A stretch of DNA of 64,000 nucleotides from Sthenelais limicola (GCA_942159475.1 OW804094.1:129256755-129320754), one strand, 5' to 3'. Positions 1 to 13,700 are shown, numbered from the stretch's first letter. The notes: a model not told the origin generated them from the sequence alone. Program-made: numbers and translations.

Positions 1-3000
1 TAAGCATGACTCACGCTGGATGTCTAGATGTAATCATAATGTCTTGAGGATCTATGGCAGATCCTTTCTCTTCGGGTTATGCCCTTCTAGATTGCTCACA
101 AAAGTTTTTTGCTCCACAAAGTGCTTCCTGTGGGGCCTAGGTAACATGTGTTGTACTTTCTAGGCCAGAAATGACATGGGGATCCCATATATACACCAGG
201 CTCATGATAAATCCCAGACCCTCTGGTCATCCTAGACCCATATATATGTGTATCTCAATTATATCACAAGGTCACGTGTGTGGCCTGTTCCACTGATATA
301 ATGTACATAAAGTGGGTTGTGCAATCAATTCCCCTGCCGCTAACACAAATTGGGATTCCACTTCGATGCACTTGAATCATCGTGCACCACGGTGTTCAAG
401 GCTCAATACTGTTGACCACAAGGTAATATTTCCTCTTCTATTCATTTGACTGGACAAATAACGAGTAAAGGACAAGCTTGATAGGCTCTTGTCTGGTGGC
501 TAGATGGCCTATACTACCCCCAAAAAAGACATATTAGAAGAGCAATACATTTCCACTTACATAGCCCTTGCAGTCAATCTTTATTGCATGTGGGAGTAAT
601 ATCTAACTATAAAAAATAAACCAAAACGCTCATCTGAGCAAGTATATAGATATTTTCTTTGTGGTAATCTTCTAAATTTATCCTCTCGTACTCGGAGGTC
701 AGAAAAAAAATTCCACCCGAGTTGGCTATTAATCGAGCAAGCATGGTATCGTTTTCACAGCTAACTATTAGGTGGCACGATATCCTCCGACCTCCACCAA
801 TAAAGCTTCAGTCATCGGATGCAAGAATTGATTGAGTCTATCACATTATGGTAGGGCAACACAGGATTAGTTTCCCTCCAGACGAACGATGACCTTCCAT
901 CTAGAAACAAAATGGCATTGCTGACGAAACCCAATTAATAGGTCGCTGTGTTTGCTGGAAGGAAATCGTTCATACCACTAGCAATTCCCTATATAAAAGT
1001 TGTAAATTCTTTGGGGAGTCATTCCAGGATAGCTCTGATTTCTTATTCACCATTAATTCTTCGTCGATTAAAGCTATTAGGACAAACACAAATCTGACCA
1101 TTTTATTCATTGTTTGACCTCCTATAGGCCTAGGATTGAAGTTATCAATATGTTGCTGCTATTATACAAAGATCTGAAGTCAAATTGGCGGAACAAAACC
1201 GCGAGTGCAGGGTTGGCGATACTAAGTGATACCACCGCATGCGCAGCGAATGATTTCGGCGGGCCACTGAAATATAAATGTATTATATAGATCTAGACTA
1301 TATGAAGCCATGCAGCAAAAACAAAAGGTTAAAATTCCTCCAAAATGTTGGTCAAATGACTTCCGACGGGTAGAAAAAGAAGGGGGAAAAAGGAGACAAT
1401 GTTAGTTTTTAATCCATGTTCATTGAAAATGTAGCGTGTTGTTTTTGTGTACATGAAGGATATAGCATCTGGCTAAAACAAAACTTGAAAATTGTATTGT
1501 ATGCTCAGATGCATGTTTACATCTGTACCCACTCAATGACCTCAACTGTATTATAACTGACAATGAACAGCGTGCGTGCCTTATTGTAATATCTTTGTAT
1601 CGTCTGATGATTGCTGTATAAACATACTTTTTTTAAATCAAAACATTCCAGGAGTGCAGAGATAGGAGTGCATGGTACTCATTTAATTGAAAGCCACTGA
1701 AAGCCACTATATTGATATTAAGTGTAGATCAAGAAGAAATGCGTGAACTCTTGTAGATATAAGTATCAATTTACAGCACTTTCCATGACGTAAGGAAGCG
1801 CCTGGATGAGTCCCCAGGATTGGCACATTTTGGGAAAAACGAAGTATATAGACTTGCTATAATACATGGTTGGATAGTTGCGTGAATCTTGAGCATAAAG
1901 GTAATCTACTTTGAGATGCTAGACTTTCTTTCTCCCAAGCATCAGTACCAAATCCCTATATAAATGTATGTATCAAGGTATGCTAGAGTGTTATTTAATC
2001 TGACGTGCATGCTGAAACCAGTGAATCTGCTATCATACATTTTATAGATCTGGCCCAAGAATTATATAGCACCGATTCTTAACGTAAGCTGTATCAAATG
2101 TATGCATGCACATAGCGTCGTTTTCCATTTGATCCCTTGTAAGAAAAATCACATGAACGAATTCAGTGGCTTGAGCTGATCAGGTATAGACTACATTGCG
2201 TGGTGCTGGTGTAATATTTAATGGCACAGGATATGAGAGGAAGCTTCTGAGTACAATTATCTACGCTTAAAAATGTGATCGATCTACTCTGACTCGAGAT
2301 CTCTTAGTGTTCTAAGTATATCAGATTATAGCGACCGTCTTTGATATTATAGTCACTCAACTTCAGCAGAAATACTAGGCAATGGCTCCTTTATAAAAGG
2401 TGTACAACCTGAAACTTTTCGTTATAGGAAGAACAATATGAGTATGTAGAGATCCGTGTTTTCGCACTTTTATGTTATTTGTGCATTTTTTTCATATTTT
2501 CTTGGTACGAGGTATGAGGCTATTGTTTCTGGAACATACATGCAGAGACAGACAGTCGAGATACAACGGTATCGCACCCAGAGGCAATTCAATATGTTTG
2601 ATTGGTAGTGATAAAAAATAACTATCTTTAACAGTCGAGTGATATTTCCCACAATGTTGCCCTATTGCAACATGCGCCGTTCTCGATGACTCAATTATAA
2701 ATTCTAATTGCACGTTCCTATCATTGGGATTACATTCGGCGATGAATCATTTACAGCGATTGGGTGAGCTAAAAAGTCAAATGGCATGATAATAACATTA
2801 AAAATACATATATGGAGATAAGTGGGCATACAATGAAATATTGCTATATATACACATATGGCACGCAGTTACTCTACTATTATATATAAAGCATGAGTGC
2901 TGTAGGTCGTATCGATGAATCATTGAGGTACTATGACGCCCCCTTTTGAATGAATGGATAGTGACTTCGCCATTATGTTTCTATCGCGATCGATGCAAGC

Positions 3001-3252
3001 GTAGGCCGATCAATCATTGGCTCAGAAGAGCACTCATAAATAATGCAGGCAACCAGTCCAAGTTTGCAATTAATATCCCACATTGCTGGAAAACAAACAT
3101 GCGTTTGTCCAATTTTTGCACCGAGTACTCTTGGCTGTAATGATATGTTACCTTAGTATTACGGCTATGAATTTTGAATTATGATTAAAAGTGAGCGTGT
3201 GTGTGGCAGCCTGACCGATAGGTAGGAACTGTTACAGCTTGGTTGAACAAGT
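1..3252. other. A/T-rich non-coding stretch, no gene seen
   Basis: I find no reading frame with convincing splice sites and no recognisable repeat. The sequence is A/T-rich with scattered short TATA and homopolymer runs. Small frames near 2470-2713 on the minus strand and 2946-3140 on the plus strand have no family features and no good acceptor/donor pair. It is either intergenic or intronic. Confidence 0.5.
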
Positions 3253-3393
3253 TTGCCTCGAGCCATGGTTTATTATGGCTGTGTGGCTATAGGCCCCAAT
3301 TATATCCTTGACATCCTATTCATTTCTACAAGGATGATGAGCATTTTCCATGACCCAGTGCAAGAGAACATCAAGATGTGCAATGGCAGCGAC

Positions 3394-3472
3394 TGCCCCC
3401 GTTGCATAACAATCTGCGAGAACAAAATTAACACTGAAAAAGCTACTCGCAGATTGTTGTGCAACGGGGGCA
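3394..3472 (+). ncRNA. Candidate structured RNA: 27-bp stem hairpin with 25-nt loop
   Basis: The left arm at 3394-3420 is the reverse complement of the right arm at 3446-3472 over 27 positions. The single difference forms a G.U wobble in a plus-strand transcript but an A-C mismatch in a minus-strand one. The loop is 25 nt (3421-3445). Pairing stops abruptly outside the arms. Arm and loop size are compatible with a pre-miRNA or a siRNA-producing hairpin, although animal pre-miRNAs usually carry bulges. The arms start with TGCCCCCGTTGCA and do not match any microRNA seed I know. The alternatives are a tiny foldback (MITE-type) element or a recent inverted duplication. The structure is seen directly; an RNA function is inference. 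Confidence 0.4.
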
Positions 3473-5299
3473 TTATTTGACAAAGTTACCAATGGTTCTC
3501 GCCATTCTTCCAAGGAGACACGTTCCTCTTTACATATACATGACGAGCAAGTGTATAATTGCACAGGGCGTGCAAACAGTTGACAGATGTTTATTACCAG
3601 GAAGAAAAATGATGCACTATGTCATGAATTATCCACAGAATTTAAGCACTATAGATCGCACGAGGCATTAATCAATGAACTGGTATAAATAATCAATAAA
3701 GCCAAACCCCTATATCGGACATCAGGGAATAAATCACGAAGCGTGTGGTATTGCAAAGTCAAGCATTATCTGTTACTTTTCCAGTCAAATCCCCTGCTGG
3801 TGTCATTGTAGTTTACACAGGGATGACCAAACACATGGCTAGCGTTAGGCACCAAATGCTTCCCTCGAGACAAAGGGGAACATCTCACAGTTTCTGGAAT
3901 CTTTCAGTGTCCCCCTGACTTTTGTGGGAGGTCAATTTTTAGATATTCTGCAGTCACTTGAACCCCTCCTAGGGGTTCTATTGCATTCAACACAGATACA
4001 CAAGTGGCGATGTGAAATAGTCCCTTGGGACCTGTCATTTGGATTCCTGTGATTTATTCCCACGATAATGAAATGCATGAGCAAGGGAAATGTTTCATAA
4101 CAAAGGCTTCAAGTGAGCAGGGATAGAAGTGGAAAGAAATTCGAGTTGTGTTTTACAATATCAACGTTTTGAAACCTATATGTTGTATTGTCCAATGCAG
4201 CAGCGATAGTCTTTTGTGAGACAAGTCTGTTGGGAGGGAAGAAATAAAAAAAATGCATTCTACTAAAGATGACGTTATTTTTCCTTCCAGATTTCCAGAA
4301 TAAGCCATTAATCAGAGCAACAGGCCCACACCCTGGGAAAGATTCATGAATTTATTCTAACAAAAAACTGTCCTCATGAAATCAGGAACAGAAACAGCTG
4401 CTTTGACCGCCTAATTAGTTTCACGTTCTTATTTAACATAGAATGGATCACAAGACTGATTTGCAAAAGGACTTCAGCTGACAACACTACTTCATATATG
4501 AGGCCTCGCTCGGGGAATAACCATTGTTGACATGAGACTCCATCCTGACATTATTCTATTCTGATAGCAGGAATAGCGTGGGTGATGCCAAAGATCAATA
4601 TTTGACAGATACATTTTATGGACTGTGCATTATGCTAATGAAGGAAATGCTGACCCTTCAAACCGGAACTGGATATAACGTCGGTTTCTATTGAAAAAGG
4701 GAAAAGATTAGTTTTCAATAACCTTGAAGAGAATCAATATTGGTTGTAGGCGGGGTTGGGTCACCCTTTCTCACTTCATAAATTATCCACGCCATTTTTG
4801 TAGATGGACGCCTGGATTGACGAACCTTGAGCCTGGTCCAGTGAGGTCCATTGTTTAGACGGAATCTTTTCCTGACCTGCCACCTGGTGTCATGGGGGCA
4901 GTTCAAAAGCTTACCCTGTGAGAGTCCATTCATATCGTAGTTGATGTCAATAGGAGCATAATAGAGGCACCGCCAGGCCACTCATTGCTTTTGACAGGAT
5001 GCCTGTGTGGGTTTATGGAACGACAGTCTGGGCCTGTGAACGACAGGCCAAGCCCGTCAAACCTCATACCCTCTTGAGGATTGCCTGACGATAGTCGGGC
5101 TGACCTGGGAGCAACGGGCAAATGCTGTGGAGGGTCACACCCGTGTTTCATGGCCTGTCGTTGCAGGCATTCTATGGGACACCTGGGAGTAGCATATCGT
5201 TTGACCGACCACCACCAGACCTCGACGGCCATCCTCCCCACCACCGATGGCCACGTAATAAGCAGGCTTTTTTTCACAGGCAGCAGACTGAAAAATCAT
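3473..5299. other. Non-coding; G/C-richer island at 4720-5290
   Basis: No gene is recognised from 3473 to about 4700. From 4720 to 5290 G/C content rises and several overlapping frames appear on both strands, as expected of G/C-rich DNA; none shows a domain. There is a good-looking acceptor on the plus strand near 5279 (T-run followed by CACAG). The frame behind it is better explained as the shadow of the cysteine-rich minus-strand frame next door. Confidence 0.4.
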
Positions 5300-5548
5300 T
5301 TATCCCCACCCTTGAAAACTCCCACCACTCTCATGAAACTCCTGGTTGCAATCAAATTGCCATGTAAATATTCGGGCGAAATTCCCTTGCTTACACTTGC
5401 AGTTCCTGTGCAGTTTGCATTCGCCAATTTTGAAATCGGGAATAGTTTTGTATCCATACTGATAAAAGCACGTCTCGAAAGAGTTATCAGCCAAGGTTGA
5501 ATTATGAGGCGTGTTCGTTCCGAATGGGGCAGGGGTGAGAAGAGTCCT
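5300..5548 (-). CDS. Cysteine-rich exon-like reading frame, unidentified
   Basis: The minus strand is open for 82 codons, bounded by TGA at 5549-5551 and TAA at 5300-5302. The distal part reads as a compact cysteine-rich peptide: ETCFYQYGYK, then DFKIGECKLHRNCKCKQGN, then a segment with TWQFDCNQEF. The spacing C-x(16)-C-x(5)-C-x-C recalls small secreted cysteine domains (VWC/TIL-like), but I cannot assign a family. There is no ATG at its start, so it would be an internal or terminal exon. The acceptor is unclear: an AG precedes ACG TGC at about 5475 with a weak pyrimidine tract. It could end at the TAA or splice at a GT in the AGTGGTGGG stretch. It lies on the same strand as the DUF7044-like exons, but a shared gene is speculation. 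The frame could be a chance one. Confidence 0.35.
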   Translation of the reverse strand, partial: RTLLTPAPFGTNTPHNSTLADNSFETCFYQYGYKTIPDFKIGECKLHRNCKCKQGNFARIFTWQFDCNQEFHESGGSFQGWG

Positions 5549-8500
5549 TCATTGTCCAGAAGGGCTTCGCATTTGGCCCTCCCACAAATTGGAAAGGCCT
5601 ATGGGGCCAATGCGACTGCCCTGAGAGACCCCGATTTTGTTTTGAATCTCCATAAACATAAATGACCTAATGAGGCGCAGCCAAGCAGAATATTTAAGCA
5701 ACATTACGGTTGAATAGTTAGCAGAAAGCTTTAACATAAAAATTACCCCCTGTAGTACTAGGGAAGGGACAGAAGGGCCCCTCTCCCACTACGTGCTAAT
5801 GGCAATCCCCTGTCCAATGTAGATGTTCCAGTCTAATGGCCAGAGGCCAGCCCAAATTAACCTCTCTCCGAGCTCGCACAAGTTAAATATGAACAACTGC
5901 TCTTAGTACTACAACTGGCAATTTATATTGTGTATGGGTTGTTCGAGGTTCTATTCCACAGGCTACTTGTACAGTACTTAACGGGGATGATTGGTTTGCA
6001 ACCATTCCTCCCAGTACAAATGTCCTCAGCATCATTGCTCGCTTATTTACCAGTCAGCGAAATGATCCACCAACGACTATTATCGGCCACGAATAATGTA
6101 ATGCTTACTTTCACAAATCACGAACCGACCTGCCAGTGGAAAGCCACATTCATCTTCCCCATGGCCACACGCATAAATATTTTAATATTACAGACAAAGG
6201 TCACTTGCAGGCGACCATTGCAGCAGACCAGATTTCCTTTATATAAACTGTACACTTGTCTCAAATGCGATAGATAAGCGGTAGCAAATGTGTCCGGGAG
6301 GAGGGCAAAACTACACCAGAGAAAAAAAGTATTTTATTCGCCCTCATGCAGATAAATGGAATTTACAGCTTGGCTGTACACCCGGGTGAGGAGGAGTATC
6401 TTCTTTCCCAGGAGAGAGCTAATAGCAACTGGCCCAAGGCCGGTCGGAATCCAGCTAAAGGCTATGGCCTTCTGCTGCTGTCAGTCTCAAGAGTTTGTGC
6501 CCTCTGCGATTGAAGGTTACTGCTGAACAGCTCTCGCCTGCCAGGCAACCCCCTCTTACTCCTCTGAGCCTCGAGCTGCCCTCGTACGAGAACTAAGGAG
6601 CAAATCACTTGTTTGCATTCCTCGTTGATATGTTGATGGATCAACCAACCATCAGATGACCAGAAGCCTATTTCAATTATGTCCATCATGCACAGGAGAC
6701 CTTGGTTTCATCTTCTGCTTCTATGTTTGCTTAATAGACTTTCAAGCATTGATGGGTTTTTGATGGGAAGAAAATGGGACTCTAGTGGCTTGTCCAATAT
6801 CATTTTATACACACACAGATCATACAAAACTCTGGCTTCCCGTACGTACCTCGTAGCTGGATTAATGTAGAATCTAGCTAGGCCAAAGGAAACGAGCTAC
6901 TCTCACTCCCACACAGTACCCACATGTGGGCTATATTTAGTGATAGCGAAGACATACCTGTCTTATAGGCATGCAAATAAAGTGCAGTGCTTAAGATAAG
7001 ACAAACGGAATAAAAGAACACACAAGAGTAAAACGAGAACATCCTTACATAAATCAATATGAAATCAAGGTGGTGAGCTGCTCCTCAGAGTAAACTGAGG
7101 CTATAAAGGTCACGAAATTGATAAATGGAATTAATGATCATAGAATATGATAGGCCCACCCTGGTGTACGTACACACGATCATAACCTGCACGCAAAAAG
7201 AAAGAGTCATGCCTATATTCTTCGTGACTCTTGGACACGATAAATGACTAATGCAATTCTCCTATGGCAGAACAAAGGTATTTACATTCATTCTTAAACA
7301 ATGTGAGGGACGATTACCTCACGGAGATCTACCCCAAATCCTGTTGATGAAATACTATCGCCATCAAATTCCCATTCTCCAAATGTTTTTGTCACACTAT
7401 TCTCTGGAAAAACTATGATGGTGGAAACCATGTGTGGAAACTCAGAAAATGAATCTGGAAATAGTTGGGATGGTCTGCTGTGGGTGGAGGCCCTAAATAC
7501 AAAATATCACCTTTACACAATAGCGAGCAATTCCAAGATCCTTGTATAAATGTATCAACTACCACAGGATAAACTGTGTGGATGCAAACCAGAAACACTG
7601 CTGTATGCCCTGAGGCGAAACGCTTTAAGAGGAACCATCTGCATCCTTTGAGACTAGCCCTTGGCCATAACACTAACTTTAGACAAGTCTGGTTCAACCT
7701 ATACGTTAGGAATCTTTCTACTTGAGCACTTGTAGGCTTGTCTATAATAAAACACACCAAAATGGCAAATAAAAAGTCCTATATCAAATTCCAATAACAT
7801 GTCAGAAGTATATTGGACGATAAGGATCTGGTTTAAAAGCATTTTGACGGGTGGTAGAACTGCAATGAAAAAGAGCTCAAAGAAGGGGACTCGCCCAGTT
7901 GGCGGTCACTTAACTTTCGGGATACCATGCAATTGTTTAGACGCTGAGTGGTTATACAAACGTCCAGACCCCACTTGGGGTCCAACAGGGTAGAGCCATA
8001 TACCACATAAGAGAAATATTTCATACTAAGTTTATTGGGAGGAAGGTTCAGGAAGGTTCAGTTGAATGAATATAGCATCTGTAATGTTTTTTCCACTTAT
8101 TTCCTTCTAACAAGCGTGACACAGGGGTTCGAAACTGAACTGAACCCACACTGAGCGAAGTAATGTGTGTAACACCCACCCACTTTGCCTTGACATCTGA
8201 TATTTCGGCATTCACCCGTGTTCGGCGCCAGACCGTCCAAATCCAGGACATTAAATTTGAATCAATAATTTGGATGTCAATGTTTCAAATGCCCGAGTCG
8301 AGGGGGAGCACCGGATTCTGAATAATACCTTTCGCGAGGTGAGGATATACATTAAGTTGTTGTGACAATTCTATGGCAATCTCAATTTAAAGGAAACATG
8401 AATACGCCCACACGATCATACAAAAGATTAGCATCTTGCATGCAAGATATTTTATGCATACAAGATATTCTATATAATTTATAAAATGTTCGTATTTATT

Positions 8501-10656
8501 AGCTATTTTGGGGCATATAATGTCTGAATGCCACGGTTGAAGTGAAATCGAAATGGATCCGCACGTACATAGAAATCGACCCTCTTGAAGACCCTCTTAA
8601 TATAAATACATCACAAGAATGTCGCTCTGATCCCCACTCTTTCTTTCACCGATGACTTATCTACATGTAAAGGGAACTTATCAGGTAGAGTGACCAATTT
8701 CGGGCTTAATAGGGAGTGCAGATTGGATCAGGGGAACATAAACCCTCTCTGTGATTATAACTCATATCAAATCGCCGAACAACCCACCTGACAACCCACT
8801 ATCAACCCTCCAAGTATTCACCACCGCATTTCACCTGGTAAATAAGTCGCCTCCGTGCCGTTATCTATTCAAAAATATCGATCGCTAGTCAGAGTGATAT
8901 GTAGGTGCCTTAAAGGTATGTTCTCCGTACAATAGTGGTCAATTTAGCCAAGAAATAGGATACCATAGAATGAGAAGTGGGCAATCGAGTTAAGGCCAAA
9001 AGATAGATGTGTTGCGGATTAACACACACGCGCACACACCAGAAAACGCCTTACATAGGAAAATTTTGACTTTGTCTGTTTTTTCATGGACAAAAAAGCC
9101 TTATTAAAGCAGAAACGCAAGCCTTTCTAACCAGAAAACCCTTAAAAGTTCCATTTCTCTTGTTTACAATAACTATTGTTAAAAAATTATCCATCTTTTC
9201 GGTTCCTGAAAGGCGCTTTCCTAAAAAAAGAAATTTACAAAGAAGTTAGCCCCCCCCCTCCCCGCATCACCTAATTTCCAGCTACTATAAAACCGGAAAC
9301 TCGCCTTTCTTCTTTTTCCCATTTTCCAATTTTTAACATAGGAATAATCAGGAAAGGATTGATCCTGAATTGATCCCTATTTTTCGCCCACCCCTGGGAT
9401 GGAGGCAGCCACCAAGTGTTCCATTTGTTCACACTAGACAGCAGGGTGTGTGCCTCCAGGCTCCTGATCACCTACAGATATCACCACCCCCAATGGTGTC
9501 CAGTCAATCAGAGTTTACACTCGTGATCCCCAGTCCAAGCCCCTTCCTTTAACTTGGACATTTACAATGGTGCATGTCCACACCTTGACGGGCTGGCTTT
9601 GTGGTAGGCGGTCTGACCAAGTCCTACCTCGCGGTCAACCTGTCAGCTCGTTCAAGTCCTAGCGTCAAGTCCGTCAAGTCGCTGTCAATGATGAATAGAC
9701 TGTGGCTAGTTAAGGTCCGTTTCCTCTGTCTGTGTTTCATTGACCTGGGTCCGTTTCATTATAAGAGGAGACAGTAATTAGCTTGGAAGACACGCCTGGA
9801 TCTGGGCCCGTCTGTGTCCCATAAGCTCTTCGGCCTTGAAAACCACATGTCAACTTCACGCTTACTCCCAAATCGGCAACACATTGAAATTGCATTGAGG
9901 GACTCGCCTTCTGACCTTTTCTTACAGAAACTACAGAAATCCAGGGACAACAGAGAAACCACATCAGATTCTGTCAAGGATTGCCTGAAATCCCTGGGAA
10001 TATATGGCCTTCACCGCCCGTCAGCCCACTTCAATCTTGGACTGGTTCCCTGCCCTCCAATATTGCCCTGATCAGAAATCAATGGGCGTGCTACAGAGCT
10101 ATAAGGGTTCTTGATAAGCGATTCTAAGGAAAAGCCATAAGTCGCCATTAAGTGTAAGTAAATGGGATTTACAGACAGGAGAGCTTGTTGTTTCCCATCT
10201 CGTCGTATCGTCACCAGATGCTCTAGCAATCTCCCTTCTCATAACCTGGTCGTAAATCGTCGAGCTCCTTTTAGGAAACGTCGACCACAGTGAGTCAACA
10301 TAGATTAACAAGGCGGAGAGGCTACTGTCCAGAGAGAGGAGTTCAAGTCGGGACTGGCACAATCCTTTAAAAATTCTTCACTCAAGCACATGGCCCCCAG
10401 TTGCCTAGTCTACAGGTTTGTGGCATATGGCTCTAGAGCTATGGGAGGTTGGCTTTGAAACGCCAACTAACATGAGAATCAAAAGAGCTGTGGCAAGTAC
10501 ACAGACTATCAGTTGAAACGTTTTAAATCTGAAACAGACACACGTACAAATAGAATTCTTTATTTCCCCTGAACAGGCGTTTTAAGTGATATCGCCACTA
10601 AGACAGCTTCCCGGTATCATTCATCTGCACATGACAAAACTATTAGCGTCACCTTT
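5549..10656. other. Non-coding stretch, no gene supported
   Basis: Several 60-115 codon frames occur on both strands, but none has a domain, a signal peptide or a matching splice pair. A frame at 9814-10071 (plus) sits behind a TTTTCTTACAG-type acceptor near 9928 and is the most exon-like; it has no good donor and runs to a stop. Short direct repeats of a TCAAGTCC-type word occur at about 9650-9690. Confidence 0.4.
8433..8472. repeat. 16-bp perfect palindrome overlapping an 18-bp tandem duplication
   Basis: Positions 8433-8448 read ATCTTGCATGCAAGAT, a perfect palindrome. Overlapping it, 8437-8454 is repeated at 8455-8472 with 16 of 18 bases identical. The surrounding DNA is A/T-rich. It may be a protein-binding site or just a small local duplication. 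Confidence 0.6.
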
Positions 10657-10738
10657 GTAATATGGTCTTTTCAAATATTACCCTTCAAATCACCATCGTA
10701 ATATGGTCTTTTCAAATATCACACTTCAAAGAAAATTG
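10657..10738. repeat. 41-bp tandem duplication, two units
   Basis: Units at 10657-10697 and 10698-10738 both begin GTAATATGGTCTTTTCAAAT and stay alignable through the shared word CTTCAAA. They diverge in the last ten or so bases. No further units lie on either side. It looks like a simple two-copy duplication in non-coding DNA. Confidence 0.75.
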
Positions 10739-13700
10739 CGGAAAATATTAAACCCAGTATAAATGTTGGGAGATGATAGATGTCGTATTGCATTGAAAAA
10801 CTAATGTCTGATAAAAAGCCTCGACCCCTAGTCCAGATCTTCATAATGATGTGCCATTCATTCTGAAGGAAAGTCTATCCTGGCTGGGTCATGAAGGTTT
10901 TACACATCGCCCCATCTTCCTAACAACAGCTAAAAGGTTTCAGTGAGGAAATATGCTGAAATAACCCCATCTAATAACTGATGACTTGGGCTTTGATGAT
11001 GTATGGATTCCCTGCACATTGTCACCTGAATAAAAGTCCCTTTTCCATCTCTACCTCGTCTGTGGCGCGCTTCTCCACCTGTCGGTAATGACCAGAGATA
11101 TGACATTTCTACTCTCGGTCATTCACGCCATGGCGACGACCACAGCCGGGGCCAGCCCCCTAATCATGGGCGGTCAGCGGTACCAGGTGATATCCACACC
11201 CCGTGGCACACAGCGAGTGGTCAGATAATGGTGGCTAGTTATCAGCGGGCATCATTACAACTCGACCAGCAGGCTTCATCTCCAGGTGGAATCATCGACG
11301 CTTGGATCCCCCCATGAAGGATGGATGGCCAGGGCTGCGTCTGAATACCCTACCTATACCTACCCACCCAACGACCGCGCACTCTGGATTGTGGGCGGCT
11401 GCTTTGCACCCGGGCTAAGGGCGGGCGACCCACTAGCACAACCTCCTCCTCCATCATAGGTCTTCATGGACTTCAGATCAGAGATGCCTCCCTGCTATCT
11501 TCGGAAAGCTCACCTCCCCTTCTTGGTCATGCGTTAGTCCTGACTCCTCCTGCACACCAGCTGTAACACCTTTGCCGCTAGGGGGACCCAGGTACGGTTA
11601 GCGCCCATGCGCTCTACACCATAGGTCAAAGACGGGCAGTACAAACGACCCGTTATTTCTCACAGAGTAAACTAACTAGAGAACGTATACTTCACTGTCG
11701 CTCTTCCACTTCTCTGTGAATACGAGCCTCTGCTCTTTTTTCACAAATGGTACATGAGCTCGGGAGTAATCCCTTCAATCAGAAGACACCCTTTCAGTAG
11801 TCCATGTGTTGGGAAATATTTTACCGACACTATCGGCATAATAAAATGTTTTACCGAATGAAAGTTATTATGTTATTATTTTTCCCCATGTGGATAGGGC
11901 TTGTTGTTTCTCGGATATGTCTCTATCCTTACATTTCCCATCATTAATTTTGGTCAGGCCTGGGAGTTTTTTCTTTACTTGACATTATAATCTCTCCAGT
12001 GAATTAATACTTTTCTTTAGGGTTCCAGAAAATGACGTACAGCTATTTCGATTCATTATGCATAGGATGTGTATAAAACATGAGATAATCACTCTTAATC
12101 ACTCCCTGAACCCATCCTTAACCCATTTCACATTATGAACAGTACCCGGAGTAGTCCCTAAGACGTTAAAACATAAATGCAACTTAACACGTTTATGATG
12201 TATTGAAGCTTACCTGAATAATATGTATTACTGTTATGCTGTTTTTTGTATTCTTTTTGTCATAAATAGCTTGCATCTATATGAGATCAGGACATTGCCC
12301 CCTTTAATTTCATATCTATGGTTGGATTACCTCTGGGCCTATATATATCGCGGATGTTCTCCCCAGTATCAATGTATGCAGATAACAAATGCACTAGGTA
12401 AATTGAGTGTACGTCAGCATCTTTCATTTTCTGCATGGCTGGTTCTAATGAGAAGTCAGCTCACGAAGAAAAGTATCAAAGATGGCTGTCAACAGAGATA
12501 GATTAGCTGTGTTTGATGGCATGTGAATAATCGTCTCAAATTCATCAATGAGAATATTTCACAGTTCTATAAGGAGGATTTATTAGATTTAGCTTTGGCA
12601 GCATAATGAGTTCGTTACAAAATGTATTGAATGGGATTCGCCGAGAAGCCCCTTTCTTTCCTATTTCATCGCCTCAAAGACTTTTGTCGGATATCCAGAT
12701 GTCAGATTTCAAACAACTGAAATTGAAGTCTCTTCAGGGAGATGGCCTTTTGAAAAGCAAGCCAGTAGTCTCTATAGTCAATGCATCCAGGGGCTCTTAT
12801 TTTCTGGTATTCACTATCAGGCATCTTGTATTAAATCTAAATGATATTTGTCTAGATCTAAATAATATTACAGAGAATGTGGCTTTGTCGAGACTGTGGC
12901 AGTGTTAAATGAGTTTTGAAGTACACGGAGTTAGCATATTGAATGTATTCATTGGTATATGAGAGCGCAGATATGATCATCGCAATGTCTTCAATCAAAT
13001 CTTAAATCAAATTTGAAATGTTTCTCTCTGTTCAAGCCTGCGCCTCTATCCAGTTCAATATGGCCTTAATTTAACATCACATTTAATATATTGCGTGCAA
13101 ATGTAAAACCGCTGTTCTATAGAATTTGATCTGTAATTTGATACAAATCGGTGAATAGCCTAGTCACTCAAATATCGACTCCCAATTGGCCAGACCAATC
13201 TACCAAGTTGATTTTAACAAAGGGACGAAAAATGAATTTTCCTGATTTGTCTGACATTTATGTTAAAGTTGGAGAGTTTGATTGCAGAATGTAATAGTAA
13301 TGGCAGGGTGCGCATGCGTGATTGGTCACGTGTGGAGCGTTTCTGGCTGGCCTGACTCATTCGCTGGCAATAAGGGTAAAGTGGAAAAGATACCAATTAT
13401 ACGAAAGCCTACAATGCCTAGCCTGTCGTGATTCATAGAGTTGCCAACAATAGGCCTGACCATCGAGTGCAGCTAAACAAGCAATGCAACTAAATGTTCA
13501 ATGGGAAACTGCCCTCTCAGGCCAGAGACTCCCGCTATGGGGCGCCCTAATAGGTGGCTGACCCGAAAACCATAGGTCAATTTCCAGAGGAGAAAACTTC
13601 CGCTGAGGAGGTAAAAAGGTTTTGATTAGCTGAGATCGGATCGATAAATCAGGTTATGGTTAATTTCTATGACAATCGTGGCCATGCCTGTCACAAAGGT

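Noticed and set aside
6971..6978. Octamer ATGCAAAT (also at 37254-37261 and inverted near 16423)
   Set aside because: Eight-base POU sites are expected several times by chance in A/T-rich DNA of this length.
7413..7760. 115-codon minus-strand open frame
   Set aside because: No recognisable motif, and composition typical of random translation (rich in Trp, Cys and Phe).
8124..8140. GGGGTTCGAAAC word resembling a tRNA T-arm
   Set aside because: No acceptor stem, D-arm or anticodon arm can be built around it; other GTTCGA words in the window fail likewise.
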